A stretch of DNA of 62,442 nucleotides from Paramarasmius palmivorus (lineage: Eukaryota > Basidiomycota > Agaricomycetes > Agaricales > Marasmiaceae): contig JAYKXP010000214.1 of the NCBI GenBank assembly GCA_037176845.1, forward strand, positions 1 through 62,442. Direction: 5' to 3'. The notes under the pieces are model-generated. The model worked only from the letters and a program-made list of their open reading frames with translations, ran no database searches and was not told the DNA's origin. The position numbers and the translations under genes are program-made. Each line of letters begins with the position of its first letter. Position 1 is the first letter of the stretch. This document shows positions 53,160 to 62,442 of this stretch, one piece after another.

Positions 53160-53543
53160 ATGTCCATCTTCACCAACGGCAACACTCTCACCGTCACCGT
53201 CCGTGGCCCCGGAGAACTCTACCTCCTCTCCTACCAAAGTAACGCCCAACTAGGCAACAACGTTGGTTCGCTTACAACTGCTTCGGAGGGTATAACCAAG
53301 TTCGTTATATCCCACAGCTACACCTATGAACGGTTTGCGTTCTTCTTCGCGGGAGAGGGAGAGGCGGTGTATAGTGTTGGTTCGGGTTTACTTCGTCGAC
53401 CTGTCGGGAAGAATTGGAAGGAAGCGTCGCTTGTTAGCTGGGGAAGCGAGTCGGTTACGACTGAAGATGTGGAAGAGATAGCTTCGGGGGCTAATAGTGT
53501 GGATGGAGAAGGCACGATGTTTATTGTTTATCAGGATAACTAG
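53160..53543 (+). CDS. Small beta-rich protein (127 aa)
   Basis: A single exon. The start is MSIFTNGNTLTVTVRGPGEL. It contains SYQSNAQLGNNVGS, SHSYTYERFAFFF, GEGEAVYSVGSGLL, NWKEASLVSWGS and a C-terminal FIVYQDN. It is the same family as 24384-24761 and 18322-18699 and closer to 61700-62086. It has no signal peptide and no cysteine pairs. Alternating hydrophobic residues suggest a beta sandwich. Function not recognised. The conserved TATA promoter upstream is a strong sign that it is expressed. Confidence 0.75.
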   Translation: MSIFTNGNTLTVTVRGPGELYLLSYQSNAQLGNNVGSLTTASEGITKFVISHSYTYERFAFFFAGEGEAVYSVGSGLLRRPVGKNWKEASLVSWGSESVTTEDVEEIASGANSVDGEGTMFIVYQDN

Positions 53544-55394
53544 GCTGGGACTTGGAGAGTGGTAATCGTAGTTGTAAGCTGGGGATGAATTGATATTGTG
53601 TTGTGTGCTGTTTATGAGCCTTGTGTTATGACCTGGCTGCTTAGGACCACCGACGCCTTTCATGCGGCTTGGAATTCTTGGAATTGGACGATTGAGGAGA
53701 AGGAAGAAATTTGACACTGGGCGCTTAATTGCTGAACCTTTAGGTTTGGCTCTTTTGTGTAACTCGATATCTGGCCAAAATCCTAACATGTACAAATATG
53801 CTTATGTAAACATGCCACGTCGTCTCGTTTTCCAAGTCGTTTGATCATCTCCAATACCGCTGCTCGTGCTTTTTTTTCGATTTATATGCTCATATCGCCG
53901 CATTTCGTCGGATTTGCTCGCAACGTTACTCTTACCGTCACTATCGGCCCATGACTACAACGTGATGAGGTGTGGCAAGGTCATGACAGTCATGACCTGG
54001 AACAAACGTGTGTATCGATGCTTCTATTTTCATAGCCACTGATGTGATTAATTCTGGTGAAGTGCATTGACACGCATCATGTCATTCGAGGGATATGAAC
54101 AATACTTGAACTTGAATATCACCAGAGCCTCTCTGTTCCTAGTCTCGTCTCTCGATGTATGGCTCTTTCAACAAGGACCTCTCGCCAACACACCCACTGT
54201 GACGGTAACACCAAGTATTATTACTCGCTCTGAAATGTCACAAGGGAGTGGCCAGAATGGCGAAAGAACGCGGAAACTACAATTCAAACTACTTGCGCAA
54301 GATTTCGAGTACGCTTTGGTTTTCATCACGGTGATGGGGGACAGCCCTGTCCGTTCTTCTCCGCCTTGACGCTTTAAACAAAGCATTACCGAGGCCAAAG
54401 ACGGTAATGCTCAGGCTCAACTTTCCTCATGTACCCCATTTACTGACATCGTCGCGACAGACGATTTGGGATTGTGTGGTAAAGTGAGAACAACCCTAAC
54501 ACGGCAACCTCCATATATACTTTACTATCAAGACTGTACGTTCTTTATTCCTGTAGAAAGTTATCTCAAGCTGACCATCTTCATCTTACAGTGCCGATAT
54601 ATGACGGTCGTCGGGTTCCATCGGCCGGCTACGAACGCTTTCGACGCACCGAATCCTTGTGGTCGAAGTTTGGTCGAAGTTATTATCCATGCTGCGTTAT
54701 GAAGGGAAGATACCGACTGGTTCATCAGTAATTCCTGGATTCGCTGTTTCCGGGCCATGGACCCTCCACATCACACAGCATCTTTTTACCTTTTGTTTGC
54801 TATTGTTCTAGCAGAGCACGATGGTCAAACATACTATAGCACCGACTCGTGTTCTAACATAGACTATTCCGATGCTGCTTGATATACAGTGACGATTGTA
54901 CAATGAAACGTAACCAATATCATCACCGCTCATTGCTAATGTCCCCTTACAAACCTAAAGGTTCAGCACCCGCCTCGCAGAGGCCTTACCCCACGTCATT
55001 AAATGGAAGGAAGGTAACCGGCACGTGGTCCTTGTAGAAGAACGGCCGGGTTCATTGGCGCACCAGTCATCTTAAACTTGCTCACCGTGCCTTTTTCCGC
55101 ACCGTACTTTGATCGCCATGGGCAAGTGCTGTTCTCCTGGGCCCATAGAAAGGCATCAAGTCAGAATCTGATTGCACCAACTATTTCTCTCGCACCTCAA
55201 GTCAAGTAACATGCGGGGGACCTATCACGGTTGCCTGGCGAGGTTGAAAAGTCGAAGCCCTAGCTAGAAGCAAAGGAAAAGGTCGAAAGCTCGATGTGAT
55301 TCTCCAAGATTTACTTTAAGAGGGAGGGGGACAGCGGCAGCCTTCCTTGCAATGGAGGGAAATGCTAGCAAAATTTTGAGGGTGCGTACTACCT
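53544..55394. other. Intergenic region without a recognisable gene
   Basis: It contains short open frames only (for example 54067-54369), without domain, intron or paralogue support. It is partly AT rich. Confidence 0.5.
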
Positions 55395-55625
55395 TTTCTA
55401 TACCCAGAATATGCGGCGTTGACATTTTCGAATCCAATCAAGTTAGTCTCCTGTAAGCCGACTCAATCACTCTCGTTGGATAGACATTCAAGGTAGGAGT
55501 TGTACATTGAAGTTGCGGTTCAACGTTTGATAACCACTGTTAGCGTCAGATAATTCAACGCTGCACGTATCCACTTCTGAGTCCCTATCGTTTTCATGCA
55601 TAAGGAAACAGCAAATCTAGGCAAG
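55395..55625 (+). repeat. Paralogue of the KDZ target region (empty site)
   Basis: It matches 34020-34141 on one side and 51909-51975 on the other, with one continuous GCACGTATCCACTTCTGAGTCCC in between. It is thus an uninserted relative of the KDZ integration site. Confidence 0.75.
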
Positions 55626-55699
55626 AATACAGCACGGTTTGGGTTCTTTACATGCGACCGAAGCCAGGCTCTATTTCGTTACTGTCCAGGACACGCCGT

Positions 55700-56132
55700 C
55701 TTCCAAGTTCCTACGACACCTTACTCCGAACATCTACACCCGTCGATCTTCTCTTTGGCTCAGATCGCTATACTACGTGCTCAAGGAAACCCTGGCAAAA
55801 AAAGCCCTTCACAAATGCCACGAAAACCCATTCGTCTCAATCGGCGTACTATTCACCACCACCGCTCTCATCCTCGCCTCACTCTCTCCGAACGAGAAAC
55901 AGAAACCACTCCAATTCTGGTTTCGTATGAGAGTTGGTGCGCAATTTGGTACGATACTGGCTGTGTGTGGTGGGATATATACTTGGGGACAAGGGAATTT
56001 GGAGGAGAATGCGGAGGTGCAGAGGAGATGAGGGGAAAGGCGAGGGAGGAGATGAGGAGGAAGGAGGTGGAGAAGGAGGTGGAGCAGGAGGTGAAGGAGA
56101 AGAGCAGTTGGTGGAAGTGGTTGGGGAAGTAG
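55700..56132 (+). pseudogene. Broken copy of RCF1
   Basis: From ETLAKKALHKCHENPF onward the sequence follows RCF1 through both membrane segments. It keeps the QFWFRMRVGAQ motif and continues to GQGNLEENAEVQRR. A deletion near 56028 then shifts the frame into a stop (AGATGA). The C-terminal coiled coil resumes in another frame and ends SSWWKWLGK. The N-terminal MSTPTPT part is replaced or scrambled. RCF1 3'-flank sequence follows (56195-56255), so locus and flank were duplicated together. The functional copy is 20527-21045. Confidence 0.85.
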
Positions 56133-56255
56133 ATCTTAGGGTGTGTGTCGAGATATACAGTACGTTTGGATGTTGCTCATTGGTTCGTAAGTAGAATATC
56201 AACACCACTCATGCATAATCTTGTACTCTATCTTTACGCGTTTTCAAAGAGACCA

Positions 56256-57544
56256 AGTTCTGCTGGTTTTGCATTCACATGGACCGACCATCGTGGACAC
56301 CGTTTCTGGTCGCATTGCGATTTCCGCGTCAATCTCTGGATAGGTAATTTGCTCGCAGGGTTGAGGTGGCCACGCGTTTGGATTCCCAACTTTTGTTCTT
56401 CCGATCCCTTGGCACGACCCAAGTCCTGCATCGGTCACATCGGGTTCGACGCGGTGAGTAGCCGTTCTAATACTGTCTTTTCATCCTCTTTATCTTTTTC
56501 GTTGCGCCATTGAAATTCAGGTCGCCCAGATTCGGTATTGACTCGGCGATACCCGAGCGATACTCCATCAGCGAGCCTTGGAGATGGGCCAGCATCTCCA
56601 AAGCTCGAAGGGTGCAGAAAGGGCTGATGAAAACTTGTTGGCCCTGGACAGGTGTTGCTTAATTTCTTTGGTTAAACGTTTGAATCGGATTATGACTATC
56701 CTGCTCCAGCCTACTCCAGCCGTACGATCGCAATGCTTACCGGATGCTTACCAGTGCTTACCCCGGCCGCCGTCTCTTACACGAGGGCTAAAACATGCTT
56801 AGTGGATTCCGATTCCCCATGGGTTCTGTTATCGAGCTCGACTCTCGGGCACAATCCAGCACCTGAAGCAAGAAAGGAGACATGGCTTCAGACTCTACGA
56901 AAGGTGAAATATATACGACTCTGGGAATCAAGTGTTCTGCGCTGAATCCTGCTGAATCCCATCTCACAGCCTTGGAATACAAGACGAAAGACACATGAGG
57001 CAGGGGCGGGGGTTCAACGTTCTTGCCTCGCGACCGGACCCTTATACTATAACCAATCTTTACCTCGTCCCCTTTCGACACTCCCGGATTGAAAATTCCA
57101 CAAGTTCCCGCCGGGGCAGCAGATTCCAGCGTCACGGTATAGACTGGCTTGCGAGTCTAACCTCTAACCTAGTGGTATCTAGTACAGTCGAGCGCTCAGC
57201 GCTGCCGTCGAGTTTGACGCTTTGGTTGCATCGAAAAATAACATTTTGTGGCCCGGACCGGACCATTGTCCACCAAGCACACCCTCAGTCTGATGGTAGA
57301 GATTCTGCCTTGTCGCCAGGGAAACAGGACATCCGACAGGCTCGATTCTGATAGACTTGGCTAGGCACGGCTAAACCGATACGTTAAGCGTTGGGCTCGA
57401 GGCAAAACAAGCCTCAAGGACGATAAAGATACTACGCGTGTTATACCTCAGGCTCAGGCTGGGGTCCCCGTTATAAAAGATCGTTTCAAGATTAAAAGCC
57501 CCAAGGAGATCACACCCATCTTCTCTTGACACCCCCCACTAACC
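56256..57544. other. Intergenic region without a recognisable gene
   Basis: Open frames are short, and none has an intron pattern or motif that I can support. It is the 5' flank of the dehydrogenase gene. Confidence 0.5.
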
Positions 57545-58754
57545 ATGTCGTCTTCCTCACTCGTATGGCTTATCACCGGTACCTCGTACGCTTTTCCCAA
57601 TATTCTCCGAGTCGAACCCCTTGTTAAAATTCAACCTCTAGTACCGGATTCGGACGTGAATTAGCTCTCGCAGCTCTTCACCGCGGCGACAAGGTTATCG
57701 CAACCACCAGAGCACGTTCCTTCTCCCAGCTCGACGATCTCAAAGCAAAGGGCGCAGAAATCATCCAACTCGATGTTACTGCACCTCTTGAAGAATTACA
57801 AGAAATAGCTAAGAAGGCGGTGGCTATTTATGGTCAGGTTGATGTCGTTGTTAATAATGCTGGGTATGGATTGATTGGGGCGATTGAAGAAAACACGTAC
57901 GCACCACTATGTCTCTGCAAATCCTGTCTTGAAACCTGATTACACGTTCACAGCACGCAGGAGACGCAGGAGCAATTCAAGTAAGGCTCGAGGAAATTGT
58001 CCAAGCTAATTGAGGTACTGATTCTCGCGCACTATTCACTACTCAGCACGAATTTCTTTGGAGCTGTCAATGTCACTCGAGCCTTCCTCCCGTATATGCG
58101 CAAGCGAAGAACTGGTACCATCATTTTCATCGGATCTATCTTGGGCTGGATGTAAGTTTGAAGATTTTCGTTTACCATTCCAGATCCAGCTCACTCTTGT
58201 CAGGGCACAACCCTGCGCTGGGTTATACTCGGCTACCAAGTGGGCTTTAAGAGGTACGGTAGACCGTTTAAACCTGAAGAGACGTAAATTCATTTGCTCT
58301 TGTAGGGCTTTCCAGCACTCTTCACGACGAGATCGCGCCCTTGGGTTTACGCAGCGTCTGCATAGACCTAGGCTGGTTCCGCACGGCGATGCTTGATGCA
58401 ACCCATCGGAAGCCTCACGATCCCCGGATTGCGGATTACAACGAAATCACGGGCAAGTTTGAAGATATGTTGCAAGGTTCGTACTACATCCTATAGCACG
58501 ATTTTAGTCTAACTCTGACTTCGCTTTGCCTAGCTTTCCACAACAACCAACCGGGTGATCCAACGAAAGCAGCGGAGGTCACAGTTGATCTTGTTCACGG
58601 CGAAGGCGTTGCCAAGGGCAAGGCGTTCCCGAGGAGCATTCAGTTTGGAAGTGATTGTTACACGGTGGCCAAGCACGAATCCGAGCAAAACCTGAGCCGT
58701 ATAGAGGAGTGGAAAGATGTATCTCTCAGTACTGATTTCCCCAAGGGCACTTGA
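57545..58754 (+). CDS. Short-chain dehydrogenase/reductase (classical SDR)
   Basis: Seven exons separated by six short GT..AG introns encode about 289 aa, an NAD(P)-dependent oxidoreductase with a Rossmann fold. Visible motifs are the nucleotide-binding TGTSTGFG (11-18), LDVT (57-60), NNAGYG (85-90), the active-site Ser138 (IGSILGW) and YSATK (Tyr151, Lys155). The C-terminal part ([12 protein letters not shown]) fits the subgroup annotated in fungi as oxidoreductases similar to retinol or 17-beta-hydroxysteroid dehydrogenases. The substrate is unknown. The [15 protein letters not shown] gives the standard N-terminus. It looks intact, and it is the only clear metabolic gene in the right third. 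Confidence 0.85.
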
Positions 58755-59016
58755 TAGACTAGTCTACTTCCCGTGGATTTTTAGATTTTAATTTTTACTG
58801 TAGTATCGCAAAAATATCACGTTTTCGCTGCGTCGCGCCGCTTGAGGTGACGCGTAAATTCTTGTGTTAATTCTCATTTCGACGAGAGAGAACCAATTCC
58901 AAACTCGCTAATTTACATAGTCAAAGGCACATACTGTCAATCTGCAAATGAAATCGAACTTATTTAAATCTTCAAGCACGAATAGAAAAAGATCAAGATA
59001 CAAATCCTTGGGACCA
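58755..59016. other. 3' intergenic spacer
   Basis: A short AT-rich region between the convergent dehydrogenase gene and oxidoreductase pseudogene, with no feature. Confidence 0.4.
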
Positions 59017-60115
59017 TCACAGATCGACTCTCCTTCCCTCATTACTGCTCTTGAAGATAGCATCCACAACCTTCTTGGCTTGCACCGCATCCTCCATCGT
59101 GGTGTATTCGCCTTCCGCTCCCTCAGCAAACTTATTCCAATGCCTCGCACACCTCTCCGCCTCTGTATCCGTCACAACATCAACCTTCTCCCCGTTAAGC
59201 CATAGCTCCGGCTGAGCCCTCATGAAGGATTGTCCTTTCATCCCATCGGCTCTGATCTTGATGGTACCCTTCTCGCCATCAATCACCCAGAACAGTCCGG
59301 CGCCATGCTCGGTTAGTACATTTCTGGTATTAACAGAAAGGACGGTACCGTCCTTGTTAGCGAATTGACCGCCGAATGTGATCTGGTGGGTGTCGGTCTG
59401 GGGTTTGGATTCTCAAGTAGGTTTTCCGGAGATGTAGTCGATGGGCTGGTAAGTCGGGTATTGATTGGTTAGACGTCCAGTAACGGATGCCCCGAAGAGG
59501 TAGTGGATCGATGTCCAGCATGGTAGCGCCGTTAGAGGGGTCTACGACATATTGGAAGAGGTCGAAGGCGCGGTGGGACCTCGAACGCCGGGGAAGCAGA
59601 GGGAAGCGATCTGGGAGTGGCTGTTAGTTGGTGTTATATTTTATAGGGCGAGAATGCGTACCAAAAAAGTGGCGAGGATCCTACCCAGGGCACCAGGTTC
59701 GAGGATTTCCTTGACCTAGATATCGGTGTTAGTTTCGGAAAGGTGCTGGTAACGATGAAGACAGACCTTTCGAACATATGCAGCTTGGCGAGTCTGAAAT
59801 CCAACCAATGTTCTAGCACCTTTTTTGTCTGATTCCCAGCGTCTGCAATCTTGGTTGTACTGTACCAGCCAATAGGCTTCCGGCCGGCCACTCGATGAAC
59901 AGGTTCTTCTTTGCCTGGTAGAGCAGCATCTACGTGTGCGGGGTTGAGCACAGAGATGGCTACCATGTCACGTTGGGATCGTTTGCGGTTTGTTCAGTGA
60001 ATCCATGGTAAGGCTTTGCAATACCAGATACAACTTTGTTATATTTTTCGGCACTAGCGTTCGCGGAAGTAGGGTTGGTGGTCGATACGGCGGTCAAAAT
60101 GTATTTCGAAGGTCA
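59017..60115 (-). pseudogene. Decayed Gfo/Idh/MocA-type oxidoreductase
   Basis: Minus-strand pieces of an NAD(P)-binding Gfo/Idh/MocA dehydrogenase occur in order. They are KYNKVVSGIAKPYHGF and ANDPNV (about 60060-59970), MVAISVLNPAHVDAALPG (59966), HRVAGRKPIGWYSTTKIADAG, and a C-terminal MIDGEKGTIKIRADGMKG to AKKVVDAIFKSSNEG (59286-59017). The middle part, which should hold the lysine-containing EKP-like motif and the substrate domain, is scrambled by frame changes and stops near 59400-59700. Some breaks could be introns, but I found no gene model that restores a continuous protein. Confidence 0.65.
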
Positions 60116-61480
60116 GTTTATAATACAGCTTACAATGGTCTGTAATCCGAGGTATATACCGAAAGTACTGGGATGGGTGCAGAACGTAGCGTATTATGAA
60201 AGGTGAAGTACTTCGATCAGAGTGCGTCAGTCGGAGAAGAAAGAAAACGAATGAAAGCGTACTTTTGACTGTTTAAATTTTCAATCAAGCATACCCTGGA
60301 GCCTCGATGATGACGGTGTGAAGGAAAGCGTTGCATGCGCTCACGGACCGACGAACTCCCGGTGTCGGAATCACGGTCCGCTTCCCCCTTGATTCTCGTT
60401 CGTCTTCACTTTCCAAGGTCTTCCACCAGCTTCCTTCATCCTCTCCTCCCCGTGTTCATGTATTCAATGCATCTCACTATCAGACATCGATATTAACCGT
60501 TTCTGTACTGGTATCTCAGAGATGTTCAAGTCATCGCCGACTCTATCCAGATTCACATAGCTGCAGGCTTGGATGTTCATCCGTGCCATAAGGATGCGTT
60601 GCTGTCTGTCACGGTGGTACGAGGAGGGCTATTCTAATCGCTCACAGCTCGACAATTATTACACAGATATTCTCCAGTCTTGACCATCCACAATGTTGGG
60701 AAGCTGGAACACGCAAACCCCCCCAAAAAAACCAGAAAATTTCGGACACTTGCAAGCCATTCACCACACCAGTTCGGTCTCACGCGATGAAGGGAAATAG
60801 AGCACGCTCAGCCGCATAAACAGCGGCTTGGTCACATTGTCCTCAACCTCTCTGTATTCGGATTGAGATTTGAATTCGTTTAGCTCTTCCGACTTGGGGG
60901 TGAGCTCCAAGTACTAAATTCTCTCTTTTTTTTCTGATTTGGATTCTGTCTTTTACCTTTCATCACACCAATATACGCGTTCCAGGGACCAGTATTCGGC
61001 AACGTATAATGAACGTAGAGGGGTACATATCATGATTCAGTGCCCTTTTTGGTAGCTGGTGAGCCTTTCCTCCAAGTGTCGCCACCTCCATCTGTCCAAC
61101 TTGAACGTTTTACTCCCCTCGCCACATATCGGATATTAAATCAATTCATACTTGACGCTGGGATGAACCTGAGACTGTAGACAGAAGAGCCTGGAGTCGG
61201 GATCATATGATGAATGTCCATTGAATCATTCCTTCTTATGCAGACGTCTTTCCGCAACACAGTGTTCATTAACATCAATTTTGACAGAACTCGCCCCCGA
61301 ACAATCGTTCGTTTCGAAGTGGTGGGCTTCTTTCGATTCCAATAGACGTAATGCACCCCAGTCGTGGCCGAATAGTCATTGATTTCGACTCGAGGTGGCG
61401 TGCTCTTTCTGGAATTCAAGAGCTTCCGCACCTTGGAATACATGATGTGGCAGCACTCGGGGTTGTTCAGCAAGCCTCGT
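60116..61480. other. Intergenic region without a recognisable gene
   Basis: Short C/T-rich and AT-rich stretches and small open frames only. No motif or paralogue found. Confidence 0.45.
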
Positions 61481-61570
61481 TTTACATCCAAGGATATTCC
61501 TTTCCGGGACAGGATTTTTTCTCGTTTGATATAAAAGGATACTGTTTGGGGTGTAAAAGGAACCATCCTA
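61481..61570 (+). promoter_or_regulatory. Conserved promoter of a small beta-rich protein gene
   Basis: ATTCCTTTCCGGGACAGGA, TATAAAA (61530-61536) and GGTGTAAAAGGAACCATCCT are in the same order and spacing as at 52951-53030. Confidence 0.65.
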
Positions 61571-61699
61571 CTCGTGCTTAACACTCTGGCAGGTATGAAT
61601 CGCATAGTCTACTTCTTGAAAGGCCTCAACGCTCATCTCAGACATTCTACAGGGATACTTACTCACTAGCCCATTTATCATCCTTCCAAACAACACACC

Positions 61700-62086
61700 A
61701 TGTCCATCTTCACCAACGGCAACACTCTCGCTGTCACCGTCCGTGGCCCTGGAAAGCTCCACTTGCTCTCCTACCAAAGCAATGGCAAAATAGGCAATGT
61801 CGTCGGTTCACTCGCGACTACTTCGCAGGGTGTAACCAAGTACATCATATCGCATAGTTACACCTTTGAACGTTTTGCGTTCTTCTTCGATGGTGCTGGA
61901 GAGGCGGTGTATAGTATTGGTTCGGGACTGGCACGTTTCCCTGTTAATGGGAAGAATTGGAAAGAGGCGTCGCTCGTCAGTTGGGGAAGTGCGTCAGTGA
62001 CGACTGGGAATGTGGAGGCGGAGGCGTCAAAGGCGGTGAATAGGGATAATATGATTACGGCGTTTATTGTTTATCAGGACAACTAG
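61700..62086 (+). CDS. Small beta-rich protein (128 aa)
   Basis: A single exon starting MSIFTNGNTLAVTVRGPGKL. Its motifs are SYQSNGKIGNVVGS, SHSYTFERFAFFF, GAGEAVYSIGSGLA, NWKEASLVSWGS and a C-terminal TAFIVYQDN. It is nearest to 53160-53543, with which it also shares its promoter. It has no signal peptide, membrane segment or cysteines, so it is probably cytosolic. It is the fourth apparently intact member of this family in 62 kb. Function not recognised. Confidence 0.75.
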   Translation: MSIFTNGNTLAVTVRGPGKLHLLSYQSNGKIGNVVGSLATTSQGVTKYIISHSYTFERFAFFFDGAGEAVYSIGSGLARFPVNGKNWKEASLVSWGSASVTTGNVEAEASKAVNRDNMITAFIVYQDN

Positions 62087-62442
62087 GTGGGGATTTGGGA
62101 GTGGATGTATACGTATGTTAGGGTTGAATTCAAATCATGTTGTTTTGATGCTATTCATGAGCTTTGTGCTTCGACCTGGCTACTTAGGATCAATCGATCA
62201 CATGTGTTCAAGAAACCAGAAACAACTATAATTTTTTGCGTTCAAGGTGACGATGAGCGCTTAAAGTAGATGCTCCCCAAAATTCATTTAGCGCCAGTCT
62301 CTTGGCATCCCCCAAGATATTGATCCAACTCAGCTCAAATCCTACATCTACTACTCGCATTCGTCTTGGGACAAGGATTCAGGATAATCATAGTTGACTT
62401 CAGAATCCCGACTCATTGTAGCTCCAACGTCAAGGAGTCCTG
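62087..62442. other. 3' flank and repeat sequence at the window end
   Basis: No gene. The words ACAAGGATTCAGGATAATCAT near 62370 resemble the inner ends of the inverted-repeat arms (about 10360 and 25530). Confidence 0.4.

Noticed and set aside
57271..57310. HPQSDG-like reading reminiscent of a Ty3/gypsy integrase
   Set aside because: A six-residue match without neighbouring integrase or RT sequence. No LTR was seen.
1..62442. CRISPR arrays, bacterial-style operons, ribosome binding sites or riboswitches
   Set aside because: The intron-containing genes show a fungal nuclear genome. The tandem arrays are degenerate transposon repeats without regular unique spacers.

Overview
The window is fungal nuclear DNA, almost certainly from a mushroom-forming basidiomycete (Agaricomycetes). 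The evidence is short (about 48-60 nt) GT..AG introns in nearly every large gene, lineage-typical protein families (DUF6535, DUF6589, KDZ transposase with its cysteine clusters), and fungal mitochondrial genes (RCF1, MTG2). It reads as an accessory, transposon-rich stretch with a few housekeeping genes. No tRNA, rRNA or CRISPR was recognised, although RNA genes were not searched exhaustively.

Layout. (1) 1-6106 and 11487-17744 are two nearly identical copies of a two-gene DNA transposon. A RecQ-type helicase gene (+) and a DUF6589 gene (-) converge with 6 bp between their stops. The second copy is complete, with imperfect TIRs of about 120-130 bp starting TAGTCTCGA and an 8-bp target duplication CGAATCCC. 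The first copy is cut by the window start and its helicase has a nonsense codon. (2) About 6185-20305 and 23128-30095 form a large inverted repeat. Each arm carries a DUF6535 membrane-protein gene, a 105-aa protein gene and a 125-aa beta-rich protein gene. The left arm is enlarged by a Helitron-like insertion and by the second transposon copy. The 2.8-kb loop holds the divergent pair RCF1/MTG2. (3) 30861-33726 is a LINE-type reverse transcriptase ORF with a (CTATTGT)3 tail. (4) 34142-51908 is a 17.8-kb KDZ-superfamily DNA transposon with 110-bp TIRs, an 8-bp target duplication (CACTTCGG) and inverted subterminal arrays of about 38-bp units. It encodes a KDZ transposase with SWIM/CxC zinc clusters and several cargo genes (coiled-coil, small basic, zinc-ribbon, acidic and two F-box/LRR-like). 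A Tc1/mariner element is nested in its left array. (5) 51917-62442 contains two more beta-rich small genes with a shared promoter, a broken RCF1 copy, a short-chain dehydrogenase gene and a decayed Gfo/Idh/MocA oxidoreductase gene.

How the parts relate. Three unrelated cut-and-paste systems (helicase/DUF6589, KDZ and Tc1) plus a LINE and a Helitron-like remnant have inserted into, and into each other within, a region already rearranged by segmental inverted duplication. Pieces of the RCF1/MTG2 locus are scattered as pseudogenes and flank repeats. The most interesting systems are the helicase+DUF6589 transposon, where DUF6589 is the only transposase candidate, and the cargo-rich KDZ element, whose pre-insertion site can be read from a paralogous sequence inside the same window.
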